From Sequoia sempervirens (taxonomy: Eukaryota > Streptophyta > Pinopsida > Cupressales > Cupressaceae), in the NCBI GenBank assembly GCA_007258455.2, contig VDFB02270651.1, positions 702,609,360 through 702,673,359 of the forward strand: DNA of 64,000 bases. The letters run 5' to 3'. A program made the position numbers and the translations under genes. Under the pieces are notes generated by a model. It was given only the letters and a program-made list of their open reading frames with translations, was not told where the DNA came from and ran no database searches. Positions 45,522-57,985 of this stretch are shown piece after piece (the first letter of the stretch is position 1; the number at the start of each line of letters is the position of its first letter).

Positions 45522-48500
45522 TTACTCCTCCTCAGTCAAATATTTAGTTACCCAATTCTGGTACTCATCATTAGTCGGCCAGTCAAAATTAATTACCTCA
45601 TCCACCTTGGTATTATAAGGTGTGTATTTTACAGCTACTTGATTCACATCCCTTTCAAAAGATTCCAAAAATGAGCTAGTACTAATGATTTTGTCCATAC
45701 AACTCACCAACAAATCATAGTATGAGTCATCACAAATTGAATTGATTTGATCATTGATGGCTTCACTTGCTTGATCCTGCCATTGTTGAAATGACCTGAT
45801 TTTCCCCTGCTCATCAATTATATCAGGTAACAATGTGCTACCCCAATCATTGAAATTCTTCACTAGCTCCCTAATCTTCCTACTCAAGTCATTTGGTAAG
45901 GTCTGAAAACCTTGCAATGATTTTACTAACACATGAGTAGGCTTTAATGATTGGGGCCTATTATTTATATCAAACCTTGAGGCCTTATACATGATATCCA
46001 GATCACTAGCCCTAGAGATCCAATTTTCAATTATTGGTATCACTACTTCCTGATCCCTATCAATATTCTTTATTGCTGCTAACATCAAAGACTATAAAGA
46101 ATGTATAGATAGCAATTTTCTATCAACCTTTTCATTTAAATGCCTCAAAACAGTAGTAACAGTTTCCTTTTGCTTTAAGAGAGATCCCTCCTCACTTTTC
46201 TTTAATGATGCCTGCAATTCATCAATTTTTTGCAAGAGCTACTTCTTTGTAGGATTGACAAAGCACTTTGTTTCTTCTTTGACTTCCTCTAAAGAAAGGG
46301 TGAGGACAGGATTCTGACTAGGAGATCCTGGTGTGGAAACAATTGGAGAAGTAGGAGGCACTGGTGCTGTTGTGGAAGGTAATGTACTAGTTCCTGGAGC
46401 ACTTGATGTCTCCCCAATCTTCTTATACCTAAACCTCTCCACTTTAGTTTACAACTCAACATTTTTCTGCTGCATCTTGTTGTACTCCTCAATCAAAAGG
46501 TTATATTTTCTATTAAGCTCTTCCTTTCAGCAGTCTTTTGGGCCAATTTGGCCACATTCACAGTCAAATTAGTGGCCTCAATGGTTGAGGTCTTTGAAGC
46601 TCTCTATATTATCAATCCTCCCTTGAAATTTGGATTAATATCAGAAACATCTCGTTTTCTCCCTTGTGGGGCCAATGCCCAAATTGCCAGAGTTTCATAT
46701 TCCTCACTGAAAGTAGAGTTTTGCAATGCTTCCTTGACCTCTTCTTTAGAGTCTTGAAAGGGATTCTTAGACTTCATAATAGCATTAAAGGCTACTACAT
46801 CTGCAATGTCCCATTTAGGCATAATTAATACACCAACCTGATTCACCATTTTTCTTCCTTCTTCAGGAGTGATGTTCTTGAATTCTTCCATTAATTAAGC
46901 TTTTACCTCCTCATCATTCTCCTGGTCTGACCTGTCAGGTCTTAGTTCTCTTCTCTGCCTACATTTATCTTGATACTCTTCAAACTTCATTCTCCATACC
47001 AATTGCAAGAATACAAGAGTTTTTACAAATATATTATCATCTAGAAACTCATTGCATGCCTCCATTCTTGCATCTTGTACACTTTTACCTTTCATATCTA
47101 AATCAGATAAAACTAATTCAGCTGGCCTAGGAGGGGAAGGCCTACCAACTTGCATGTCTTGATCAGTAACAATAATCTCATCCATCAGATCCTCTTGTGG
47201 TTGATCAATTCTTTTCTCTTAGGGCTTGGCTCGGATGGTGGTGATGAGGGATTGTCTTCTGGTGATGATTCTAAATCAATAATTTTGATTTCCCTAGGCA
47301 CTTTGAATTTTGGACTTAGTTGTGGAGGCACTTTCATAATCTGTTTTCTTTTTCTGTCCACTTCTTCTTCATCACTGCTACTATCCTTTTTCCTCTTGTA
47401 AATGGGCCACCTTTCCATAGGCTGGTATGTTGGCCTTGTTTCAATTGGTTTGGAACCTTTCTCTTGTACACCTAGACTCAATTCTAAATTTACCTTTTTT
47501 GTCCTCAATGTGCCCATAATTTCCTTGAAGTTTCCCATCAGAAAATCAATTTTCTTATGGCAGGGACTGAACTCCAATAGTGGATCATATTTCGGATCCA
47601 TTTTGTGCACAACATCTAGTAGCTTACCATAAGCTATCCATTTCTCCTTGTTCAACTCCTGTCTATTCAAATCAAATTCATTTCTAATAAATTCTTCAGG
47701 GAAATTGAACTCATGCACAAATTTTTCAGCTTTTATTCTTTGTCTGAAAAGAGCAAAGAAACCCTTAGGATCATGCTGCCACTTTGGTCCACACCTCAAA
47801 TGGTAATCATCAAAGAAATTATCAAAATGCGTCTAGCCTCCCTTTGAAAATACAAAATCACAAACCACTATATAATCTGGGAAAAATGTTCCCTTACCCC
47901 TTCCAGTGAGGTTGTCCTCATGAATACAACCTATCAGCCACATAACTTCTGCAAATCCCACTCTTGGTGGCACATTGTATGGCAGTATATGAGGGGCTCC
48001 CTAAAAATCATATACTCTCAAGACAATGCTGACTGGGTATGGGATAATGTCACCCCAATTATGGTAAACCTTCAATTCTGGCTTCCTCTCCTTTGGCCTG
48101 AGGAAATCATGTAATTCCTCAAGGATCCTAGGTATATTCACCATTAATCTAGCCCTTAATCTGGAAGCAAAACAATTATCAAATTGCATATAACTAGTGC
48201 TTTCCTTATTACAAGATAAATATGTAGCCCATATTTGTATTGGCAATCTTTCTCCATCAACCGATTGCCTTAATTTCATCCTCTCAGAGAAAAAATTAGC
48301 ATTCTTAAACAAAAACATATGCATTAGCATAGAATACCAAAAGAATTGAGTGCCAGTATCATTTTTTTACAGCTTTGATAGCCCTTCATGCATCCTCTCA
48401 GCCAAGAAAGAAGCGAAGTCATAGGTCACAAAGAAGTTAGGGTGTTGTATTTGCACCCCCATGAACATATAAGCAATGGGCATTACCGTACCAGGACTGA

Positions 48501-49146
48501 AACCAAAAATATGACATAAAGAATAGAAAGTGGCTAGGAAATGGTTTGCCAAACAATTTAATTTGAAAGGTTCCTAGTCACTGGAGCTGATATGAAATTT
48601 TGAACCTCTTGCCCTAGCCAGATGAGGTGGAAGCAACCTTTCTCTAAAAAGAGATTTCAGCTTTGCATACTCATGCTTCATTTCCTCAAGGTTGATAGGA
48701 ACCAAGTCTTCGCTCAGTTCACTCAAGTGAAAAATATGTTGGACCTCTTCTTTGTTAATGCTCAATAGAACCTTTCCATCATTGTCCCTGATTATCCGTG
48801 TAACAGGGTCATATCTTGTAGCCACTGCCTTAAGCAGGTCTACATCAGGGAATACATTTGGTACCACTAGCTTCCCCATATCATACATCCATCCATTTGA
48901 AAAAGGGTGAGGCAAATTCCTCTATCTGTACCACAATCTGAACAATTCCAAGCCAGTGAGGGGAACCCTAACATCGACAATATTGGAGCAATTATACACT
49001 AACCCTTCCCCTAGGATTTTCCCTCACATTAGGACCAATCCCTTCTTCCTATCATTCGTTGACAAGGGAAATTGATCCAGGAAATCATCATACAGGTTTC
49101 GTTTCAATTATTCAGTATGGCCAGAATGTTGCTTGGGTGGTGCCAT
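45522..49146 (-). pseudogene. ORF A, long unknown intronless gene, broken
   Basis: I do not recognise this gene. About 1,200 codons run from ATG at 49146 (MAPPKQHSGHTE, then TAA) to a TAA just after LTEEE at 45522. The first 1,960 bp stay in one frame with a few stops; then about two frameshifts follow, so it was one long, intronless reading frame. N-terminal part: NGWMYDMGKLVVPNVFPDVD and INKEEVQHIFHLSELSEDLV. Middle: FGFSPGTVMPIAYMF, KWQHDPKGFFALFRQRIKAE. Then an acidic/basic linker (SSSDEEEVDRKRKQ, PSEPSPKRKE). C-terminal part: ALAPQGRKRDVSDINPNFKG, a Pro/Ser/Thr-rich segment, and helical WQDQASEAINDQINSICDD. No membrane segment or known catalytic motif is seen. C-terminal pieces recur at 15679 and 58597. 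It is probably a transposon-borne gene. Confidence 0.7.
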
Positions 49147-50890
49147 CTCAGACAAACTAGGGCTTCTTTACAACATTATAATTTAGATAGCTAGGACTAA
49201 CCAGAGATAGAAAATTACAAGACAAAACACTACAATTTGTCAAAACTATAATTAAACTATAGCCCTAACACATTCATCAACGATCTCATAGCACATCCAG
49301 CTAATCCTTTCCCAAATTCAAATGCAAAATGACTGGGAGGCACAAAAAATAAACGCACGACTTTGTTCGCAATTCTACCTTTGGCTCTGAAATTGCTCTG
49401 CGAAATAGTTGAATGCTTTATGATACAGACGAAGTAGGAAAATTGATTTTATTGTCGATCAAATCACACCAACAAGTGTCTCATCCGCCATTAAAGCTCA
49501 ATTTCACACTACATGAATGGCTCCAACCATATTTGATGCAGATTTAAATTCGAGTTGTCGATTCTTCAGCTTGATCAATTCATCGATGACCACCTTCAAA
49601 ACAAGCTGACACAATCACCAACACAGCGATAAGGGGCCCACCTTACCATACACTATGAAGGAAGTCCACGTGGCGATTGCCCACGATATCACAATCTCAA
49701 AACTTCTGATCGCGCGATGGCGGACAACCATTGATCTTGAGCATCAATGATCTCATTCCTTTAACACAATTTCCAGCCATGTCGTTAACCTTCGAGTAGC
49801 TTTTCTAGTGAGATTATAACATATCCGTTGATTTAGAACATGTGTGTCTCGAGAACACTTTAGTAATCCGCCCCTTAATACATTTAAAGCCAGCTAGTGT
49901 TTCCTTTACTCTTTAGGCTTCATCGGATGAGACACGTGGCACTCACCCATGATTTTGCAATCAACCCAAGCAACATCGTGGGATGGCGGGGAACGACTCA
50001 GATCAAATGGCAGTTGGTCAGCAATAATGCAAATTTGATTCCTTGGATAGGACACATGGCGCCCACCTGTTATTTCGCGATCCTTCAATTCCTGATCACG
50101 GGATGGCATGCACTATTGATATCTATAGGAAATAGATCAATGGTAGCACTAAATCAACCCTTGCAAAATAAAACATTCATTAAAAGTAGAAGTGGGCATT
50201 ACTAGGCGGATGACAAACAACAACATAAGTTATTTTAAAAATGATGAAGCACGGGGTTATCCAAGACTTAGGGAAAAATAAAACCCAGTGGAGGAGATAA
50301 AATTAAAACAAAGGGGCTTGGCCTAGACGAGCTGATAAGACATAAGTCATTTTAAAACCCTTCAAAAAGGTAACATCGAAAAAGATCCCAACCCAGGCAT
50401 AATGTAAACATAAGGGTTTTACATATAGGAAAAGCTAAAACTCCAACCTTAGGAATTTTCCAACACCATGAAAGACCAAAGACATAAGGAAGGGAAATTT
50501 CATCCCCCAGAAGGACACGTGGTGCCTGCCCGCGATATTGCAATTAGTAAAAATACTGCAGCTTCTGATCACGTGATGGTGGGCAACCATTGATATCCGA
50601 AGGAAATTTGATCAACGGTAGCGCGAATTCGATCCCTTCTGCAAAATAAAACATTCATTAAAAAGGACGAGGGGACATCACTACGCCAACGGTAAACAAT
50701 GACATAAGTTGTTTTTGAAAAGATGAAACACGTGGCCAACTGAGACTTAGGAAATAAAACCCTACGGAGGAAATAAAGTATTAAAATCAAAGTTGGGTTT
50801 TAATTTTAATCCAGTGACGTAAGCCTAAGCCATTAACCCCAGTGGTCATGTCACCGACGGCTTAGCCAAAGCCTTTCATTAAATACTAAC
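49147..50890. promoter_or_regulatory. intergenic region between divergent ORF A and ORF B with G-box repeats
   Basis: The 1.7-kb gap lies between the starts of ORF A (minus) and ORF B (plus). A roughly 90-bp motif recurs four times (49668, 49931, 50048 and 50515). It has GACACGTGGC or ACACGTGGT, then CCCRCGATAT, then TGATCACGTGATGG and AACCATTGATAT. A longer segment, 50090-50320, is repeated at 50560-50790. CACGTGGC is the plant G-box/ABRE core. The role as promoter is inferred from position only. Confidence 0.45.
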
Positions 50891-50891
50891 A

Positions 50892-52241
50892 GTGCAATGT
50901 GTAGGTTTTTCAGATTCGAAGATATGGGAGAAGATCTCGATCGTACCCCGCCAACTCACAGACCTAAGGTGTCACCCTGTTATTTGGCGCGAGGTTAGCA
51001 AAAGGCAGATGTGTGTCCTGTATGGAATGTGGGGCCCAATCTCCACTATTGAGCTCATAACCTATGGTTTTAGATCGACAACCAAGATCAAAAGCTAATG
51101 TAAATCTCTATTGTTCCCTACTAGCTTGTAGGAAGAAGATGAAGTCTGGTTAAAAGCCGTGAGGTCAACGAGATTGCGATGCGTTGCTCTAGCCGTTCAG
51201 TTTACAAAGTGCATAGGACCTGCTGACATGATAGTTGGTTTCCGAGATGGATTAATGTTATTGGTCATCAGGAAGGTGAACAATGCTTCGTTGGATGTCA
51301 AACCAAGTTAGCCTGAGATAAACCGTTTGATCTGCCAACTCTTCAAGAGATCAACGAGCAGTATTCAAAGTTGGAAAATGGCACATGGTGGTCATTTTAT
51401 CATACAACTGGTGAAGCATTAATGAATTATTCCTTGCTTGTGTAGTCACGTCGATCTCAATCTATGTGAAGATGTTGTTGTTGGCAATCATGAAGAGTGA
51501 TCTGCGGATTCTCATGCAGCTCAAGTTAAAATATGATAGTACATACGCTGCCAAATTGCCATGTTTGCACATGCATTTTTACTAAGCATTGATGAAGGTT
51601 GCCATTACCTTGCACAATAAATACAAGAGGAATTAACTACTAATAGTGGCATTCTTGTAGCAATTAGAGCACTTTGTGGGCTGAGTCTAATCAAGTTTGA
51701 GTGCTTGTTTGACAAGAGAAAATGAGTAAGTGAGTAAGGAGGTCTATTCATTTGAGCTCACAAAAGCTCGGTCCTGCTATTCAGGAAGGTGCTTTGGTTG
51801 AAAAACCCAGGCTTGTGCCCACTAGATGTAGTAGAAGGTTGCAATTCTAGGACGTTGTTGCTCAACTGGTAGATGACAAAGGCAAGCAGTCGGTGTGCTC
51901 TATTACTAGTGTCGGTAGGAAAATAAGGTATGGGCATGGATACTCTGGATGCCAACACTCGCCCATTGACCTTGCGAGCAACACTTCTGATGATGTAACC
52001 GAGACTGACTCCGACTACTTTCGGTATTTACCTCGCTTCAATCACAGTCTACCCTCTAATGAGGAAGTGGTATATGTGGTGCCATTGGCTGTTAAAACCC
52101 CAACCGGACGGACTAGAACCATATTGGGGAAGGACAAGAAAGAAGAGGAGGCTGAGGGTCTACTGTATTTGGCAACAACTAGAAGTGGGCGTGTATACTG
52201 GGGTTTGAGTGTTGGTAAGGGATGGGTGGTGGGTAAATAAG
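50892..52241 (+). pseudogene. ORF B, unknown degenerate gene
   Basis: Not recognised. Coding-like stretches on the plus strand include EEDEVWLKAVRSTRLRCVAL and GPADMIVGFRDGLMLLVIRK (from about 51129), then, after stops, LVEKPRLVPTRCSRRL, VGRKIRYGHGYSGCQHSPID, DSDYFRYLPRFNHSLPSNEE and a last open stretch TRSGRVYWGLSVGKGWVVGK-stop at 52238. There are several stops and at least two frame changes. Divergent from ORF A, it shares the G-box region. It could be a second gene of the same mobile unit. The identity of the reading frame is moderately sure, the function unknown. Confidence 0.45.
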
Positions 52242-53100
52242 AAGTTGTTGTGTGGGATGTAAAATTTTGTGTTGATGATGTTGTTGTTGTTGGTGGTGTT
52301 GGTTATGTGTGTGTGACACATTTTGATGTCGATTTTGTGCCTTCGTGGCAATTTGGTTGCCTGGTTTTTTTGCGTGGATATAGACAAAGGGGATTTTGAT
52401 GACAATTTGTGTTCCCTTTTCTGATGGTAGTTACAACTTTAGCTTTCCCCAGTTCGTGCACTATGTTTTGTAGATTCAACGTGTGGGAAGTTTTGAAATG
52501 AAAGTCAAATGCAATGGAGATTTTGTTCAAAAGAAAATTTGTGGTGAAATTACATTTGAGCCCGAAGCTTGTTGCTCCCTTGTCATATAAAAGGGAATTC
52601 AAGGCTCATTTGTAGGGAGAGAACTGATGAAAGCTCTAGCTAGGTTTGGAGTTGAATATATGGGTAGAAAGATAGGAATAGAATAGATAGCCTATTTTGA
52701 GTTTTGGATGAATATATGCAAATTATCTTAAATTGTATGCAGATATGACTTATAAGCACGAATAAACGTATAATTCTAATATATTTTCTCTCCTTATGTG
52801 GATTTGAGTGAATTTTGAATGAAATGTTAATGATGTTGTCATTATTCTTTTGAGAATTTGTTCAATTGTGTCTATGTTTTTGCTTTGATTCAAGAAAATC
52901 AATTAAATGCTTAAATGGAGTCATAAGTTTACAATTATTTGCAAAGGATTTGATAAGTAGTAATATATCAGAGAATTGAGCTCCATTATGCAAGGTATTA
53001 TATGAGTAGTTCATTCTATTAAATTCTTGGGGCATTTCTGCTAATGGTAAATGGGTAACTAAATATTTAACTGATGAAGAATAAAAGAATAATATGTAAA
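52242..53100. other. gene-free region
   Basis: GT-rich (TTGTTGTTGG) near 52270-52320, otherwise AT-rich. No gene is seen. Confidence 0.5.
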
Positions 53101-53235
53101 TGGGTCACTCACTCACTCCCTCTATCTCTCTCCCCTTAACCCTACACCCTAAACCCTTAAACCCTCTACCCTCTACCCTTAACCCTCCTTTCCTTTATCT
53201 CTCTCTCTCTCTCTCAAGTCTCTCCCTCATAGCAC
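53101..53235. repeat. CT-rich block with telomere-like units
   Basis: (CTCT)n flanks a short run of ACCCTAAACCCTTAAACCCT and variants CTACCCT. CCCTAAA is the plant telomere unit, but the units are irregular. Confidence 0.85.
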
Positions 53236-53454
53236 CACTCCCTCTCTGATGGTGTCAGGATTATCATAAGTTTATCCATAACCATCTTCAATCTTCATAT
53301 TATGTTTCTTTGCCTTCTAATTTTGCATGTTAAATGAAAAAACTTGGTTTTACACCTTATTTAAGTCATTTAATCCTTGATTTTTGTCTCCAATAGATTT
53401 ATTTAAAACTATAGACACCATCCAATTGAATTATGAGATTCCTCTCTTCTTCTA

Positions 53455-53757
53455 TTAAGATGTAAGAAAAATCATTTGAGAGGTCTTTTTGGATCTTAGC
53501 CATTCTACTTTCAAGGAGATCCTTTCTTTGAAAAGGTTTCTAAAGACTTGGATATTCCATTCTTTTAGTCTGAGTTTTATGAATTTTAACTTTCGATTGA
53601 ATATGCACATCTTAGTGCAATGATCAACTATTTGGGTGAGCCAAGAGTCAGTGACAACCATTTTGAAGTTTGAGTTTTCCATCTACACTTTTTCAAACTT
53701 GAAAGACACTCTTCTAGGGAATTTGTCCTTGTCTATGAGCCTATAATCCGAACCAGC
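53455..53757 (-). pseudogene. L1-type LINE ORF2 fragment
   Basis: On the minus strand: GSDYRLIDKDKFPRRVSFKF, then EKV, a stop where Trp is expected, MENSNFKMVV and IFNRKLKFIKLRLKEWNIQV then FRNLF. This is the stretch between endonuclease and reverse transcriptase in plant L1 elements (SDH.P...FRFE..W..HP.F... LK.LK..LK.WN..VFGN). Only about 100 codons remain, with one stop; endonuclease and RT cores are missing. Confidence 0.75.
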
Positions 53758-54534
53758 TTCAAATAGGGTTACAATTAGGGTTCAAATAGCTTTATGGTTG
53801 GGGTTAAGCTTCAATTTGGGTTAAGGTTCAATTGATTAAAAATAAGCATCTTCAGAAGAAGGATATCTCTCGGTGTACTTTACATATATTTTTAAAATAT
53901 AGGTATGCTAGTGATAATACCCATTCTTACCACATATTTATACTATATATTGTAAATAAACAGTCCAAATGTAAATAAAGAAAAAACCAAATATTGATAA
54001 AAAATGGACCCATACTTGAACACATGAGAACCTCTAAATGTTATATGAAAAAAACATAAATACATTCATGAAGAAGTGAAATAAGTTATTTTTTGTTTCA
54101 AATAAAATATCACAACTCTCCACTATAAGTATATCATTTAAAAAATAAAATTATCATTTAATAAAATAAGACACTCATTGAAAACCTCATTGAAACAAAT
54201 TATTGTTATCATAGTGAAAAATATTGTTCTTATGTGTACAACAATTGGGGTAGCAATGTACAAGCATTTGAGTATTTCATATTAATAGTTTGTCCTATCA
54301 CAAATATAAAATGTGAGTACAATAAATACCATGTATTTTTCTATTAAATGTGAAGGATTTTCAAAAAGATTTAGAGTTCAACTATTGGTCCATTTTTGTT
54401 CAATATAAGTTGTATTTTAAATCATTATGTGTTGTTTTTATAACAACAAATAGATTTTTTGTGTTCAACTATTAGTCCATATGTGTTGAATATAAAGGTA
54501 GAGATATCAAAGATTTATGGTTATAAATAAGTAT
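53758..54534. other. gene-free AT-rich region
   Basis: Starts with irregular AGGGTT / GGGTTAAG repeats (53760-53830). The remainder is AT-rich filler with no coding signal. Confidence 0.5.
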
Positions 54535-55690
54535 TTGGTCTCTCTCTCTCTCTCACTCTCCTCCCTCCATCTCTCTCTTCCCTCTACCTAAACCCTAAAC
54601 CTAAACCCTTAAACCCTCTACCCTCTGCCATTTTACCCTCCTTCATTTATCTCTCTCTCTCTCTCTCAAGTCTCTCCCTCCTAGCACCACTCCCTCTCGA
54701 GGGTCTCTCTCTTTCTCACTCACTCACTCTATCTCAAGTCTCTCCCTCCTACTCCTTCTCCCTCTCTTGGAGTCTCTCACTCCACTCTCCCTCTGTCTCT
54801 CTCCCTTAACCTAAACCCTAAACCTAAACCCATAGCCCTTCAAACCCTCTACCCTCTACCCTTAACCCTCCCTTCCTTTATCTCTCTCCCTCTCCCCCCC
54901 TCTCTCTCTCTTTCAAGTATCTCCCTCCTACCCCTCATCCCTAAACCCTCAAACATAAACCCTTAAACCCTAAACCCTTAAACCTTCTATCCTCTAGCAT
55001 CAACACTCTTCCCCTCTACCTTTCCCCTCCTAATTAATCTCTCTCTCTCTCTACCTCTCTCTATGACTCCCTCTCTAAGGTCTCTCTCTCTCTCACTCAC
55101 TCACTCTATCTCAAGTATCTACCTCCTACCCCTTCTCCCTCTCTTAGGTATTTCTCTCACTCCTCCCACTCCCTCACATCTCTCTCCCCTCCACCTCCCT
55201 TCAGCCGCCAGCCCATCTATGCATGCACTTAAATCCTCCCTTCATCTATCCTATCTCCCACTCCCTCCCTCTCTCTCTAAATTATCTTCAATATCCTACC
55301 CCCCTCTCCCTCTCTTTGGTCTCTCCCTCACTCACTCACTCCCTCTATCTCTCTACCCTTAATGCTAAACCATAAACCCTAATCTTTTAAACCCTTTACC
55401 CTCTACCCTTAGCCCTCCCTTCGCTGTCTCTCTCCTCCCTCCATCTCTCTCTCTCTCCAGAGTCTCTCCCTCTACCTCCTCAACCATAAACCCTTAAACC
55501 TTCTATCCTCCTTGCTTACCACTCTTCCCTCCCCTTCCCCTCCTAATTATCTCTCTCTCTCTCTCTACCTCTCCTTCTTCCCTCTTCCCTCTCCCTTCCC
55601 TCCTAGATTCTTTCTCTATATATATATCTCTCTCCCTTTCCCTCTCTCTCCCCCCCTCTCTCTCTTTTCCCACCCTCCACCTCCTAATTG
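54535..55690. repeat. CT-rich block with interspersed telomere-like repeats
   Basis: 1.15 kb of CTCTCT / CCCTCC sequence contains at least five clusters of CCTAAACCC, CCCTTAAACCC and CTACCCT units (near 54590, 54810, 54945, 55370 and 55490). A segment of about 250 bp is repeated with variations. Ser/Leu/Pro open frames here are artefacts. Confidence 0.92.
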
Positions 55691-56734
55691 CTCTTGGGTA
55701 TATGTGCCAAATTAGGATGCTTGAGTTTAGATGGGATGCTCAGATTTATATACCAAATAATACATTTTTTTTCAATTAGATGTGGAACCACAGATTGGAT
55801 ATCCAAAACAAATCATATATCCGATTTGTAGTACTTTGGCTTGGGCATTGCTATGGAGCAATGTACTGACAGCCAACCCAAAAAAAAAAAGTCAACTCAG
55901 GATTTTTGCATTTTTTGGCGAGTTCAAAACACTACTTTTTTCATGTTGCCACTTTTTTGCCCATCATGATCCTACACATACCCAGGTCTAAATCAGGTAG
56001 TTGTTATTGCTAAAGTGGATCACTCCTTTCTTTGAAGGCCATACACTTATGATTGGGTCAGGTGTTCTTTTTTTTAGAAAATTCCTATTTCCTTTTTGAT
56101 AGGTTAATTATCATTTGATTAGATGGGTTATGAAGCACTTATTTCAAACAAATATCTTTATGAAAGAAGTATATTGGCAGGAAATTAAATATGATTTGTA
56201 TTCCAATGTAAAAACTACAAAGAATGGAAACAATTCTTTCAACACAAACTATTATGTAGTAGTCAATTAAAATGAAATTTTTTACTCTATATTAGTTAAC
56301 ATACACAACTAAGAAAATGATCTAAAGTTACTTATTTATCCTATAATAACTAAGTATATAGTATACAGAAAAAACCAACAAACCCACAACTACCCCTATT
56401 TTGAAGGAGTTTAGTTTTCTCCCTTTCCTAATCTCGTTAATATTGTCTAATTATTTTAAAAAGATGAAGGGTCATAACACAACTTTATTCAACCCAGTAA
56501 ATAGCTTGGTTAATGAAACTTGACAAAAGCAACAAAAAAATTACTACATTTATCATTTCATGTTGAATGAAGAGTGGTGACAATAATCTACTTATAGTTT
56601 AATAAAACACTATTTTTATAAGAAGGCTTGACATTAGAAAGATAAGTGCTACTTATATTTTAATAAAACACTATTATAGTTTTACCAACATATACTATTG
56701 TATGCTTGCATGGCTTCTTAGTTAATATATGGGG
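55691..56734. other. gene-free region
   Basis: AT-rich, no gene seen. A short stretch near 55735-55870 has no recognisable frame. Confidence 0.5.
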
Positions 56735-57140
56735 AGATAGAGATAGATGGGGAGAGAAAGGGAGAGAGATAGAGATATATGGGAAGAGAAAGAGAGATGG
56801 AGATATATGGGAAGAGAAAGGAAGAGAAAGGAAGAGAGGTGGAGATAGAGAGTCGATGGATAGGGGGCATAGGGAGGGAGAGATGGTGAGAGATAGAGAG
56901 GGGGAGGGAGAGAAAGGGATATAAATAGACAGAGATAGAGAGAGGAATAAGAGGGAGATAAAAAGAGAAATAGAGATAGAGATATAGAGTAGGAGAGATG
57001 GAGGGAGAGATGAAGTGAATGAGAGAGAAATGGGGGAGATGGGGAGATAGCTCAATAGATAGAGGGGGGAAGAGGTGGGAGTGACATAGATAGTGGGTGA
57101 TATAGAGATATAGAGAGTGATAGGGAGAGATATATCAATC
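56735..57140. repeat. GA-rich block
   Basis: Purine-rich (GGAGAGATAGAGATAT)n sequence leads into the duplicated region. It is the ungapped counterpart of the sequence lost in the gap at 12795-12894. Confidence 0.93.
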
Positions 57141-57734
57141 ACCCTCCCTATATCTCTATCTATTCATCCTTATCTCTTTGTCTCTCTACCCCTCTCTATC
57201 TCTTTGTCTCCCTTTCTATTTGTATGTTTCTCATTATCTCCCTCTCTCTCTATATTTTCTTCCCTATATTTATCTTTGTCTCCTTAAGTGTGCAATGGGT
57301 ACATTGAAGAGGTCTTAAAGGAGAACTATCATATCTGTAATCAAATGGCATGATACCTTGAGCATAACTCCCCAAGGACACATGCCATCCTTGAATTGTC
57401 GACATGAAACAACCTTTCAAAATTTAGTTTCTCTCTCTCATATTAATATATATTACTATTATATTAAATATATATTATATTAATTATGCCTTTGTATTAT
57501 ATAAAAATATACTTATTATTAATTATTAATTATAATAATTTTATACGTATTTAATAATTTTGTTAAAGAATATAATATCTAATTATATTATTTATTATGT
57601 AAAATATAGCTAATATATACTTAACTATATTGTAGAATATTAAAACCTAGCTAAATGGTGCCAAAATTTTGAACTTAATTAACATACTGTAAAAGCTAAC
57701 AAAACCAGGTTGTAGCTTGTCAAATTGGAGAAGT

Positions 57735-57985
57735 GAAAGGTCAATGCCAGCGCCAAGAAAGAGTTTGGAGTAGTGAAAACAAGGTCAATGCCAACGCTGA
57801 GGAAGAGTTTGGAGGAGTGAAAACAAGGTCAATACCAGTGCCGAGGAAGAGTTTGGAGTTAAAACATGGTCAATACCAACGTCGACGAAGAGTTTGGATG
57901 AATGAAAACAAGGTCAATATCAGCGCCGAGGAAGAGTTTGGAGGAGTGAAAACAAGGTCAATACTAGCGCCGAGGACGAGGTTGA
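57735..57985. repeat. 42-bp minisatellite, copy 2
   Basis: About six units of the GAGGAAGAGTTTGGAGGAGT / GAAAACAAGGTCAATACCAG type, against about 13 in copy 1. The open frame is a repeat artefact. Confidence 0.9.

Noticed and set aside
49223..49252. CACTACAATTTGTCAAAAC upstream of ORF A as a possible CACTA left end
   Set aside because: It only partly resembles the predicted terminus, lacks subterminal repeats, and lies within 80 bp of the ORF A start with no paired end.
53101..55690. A true chromosome end
   Set aside because: Telomere units are irregular and interrupted, and ordinary sequence continues on both sides.
55063..55715. Ser/Leu/Pro frames in the CT-rich block
   Set aside because: They are translations of the CTCTCT microsatellite.
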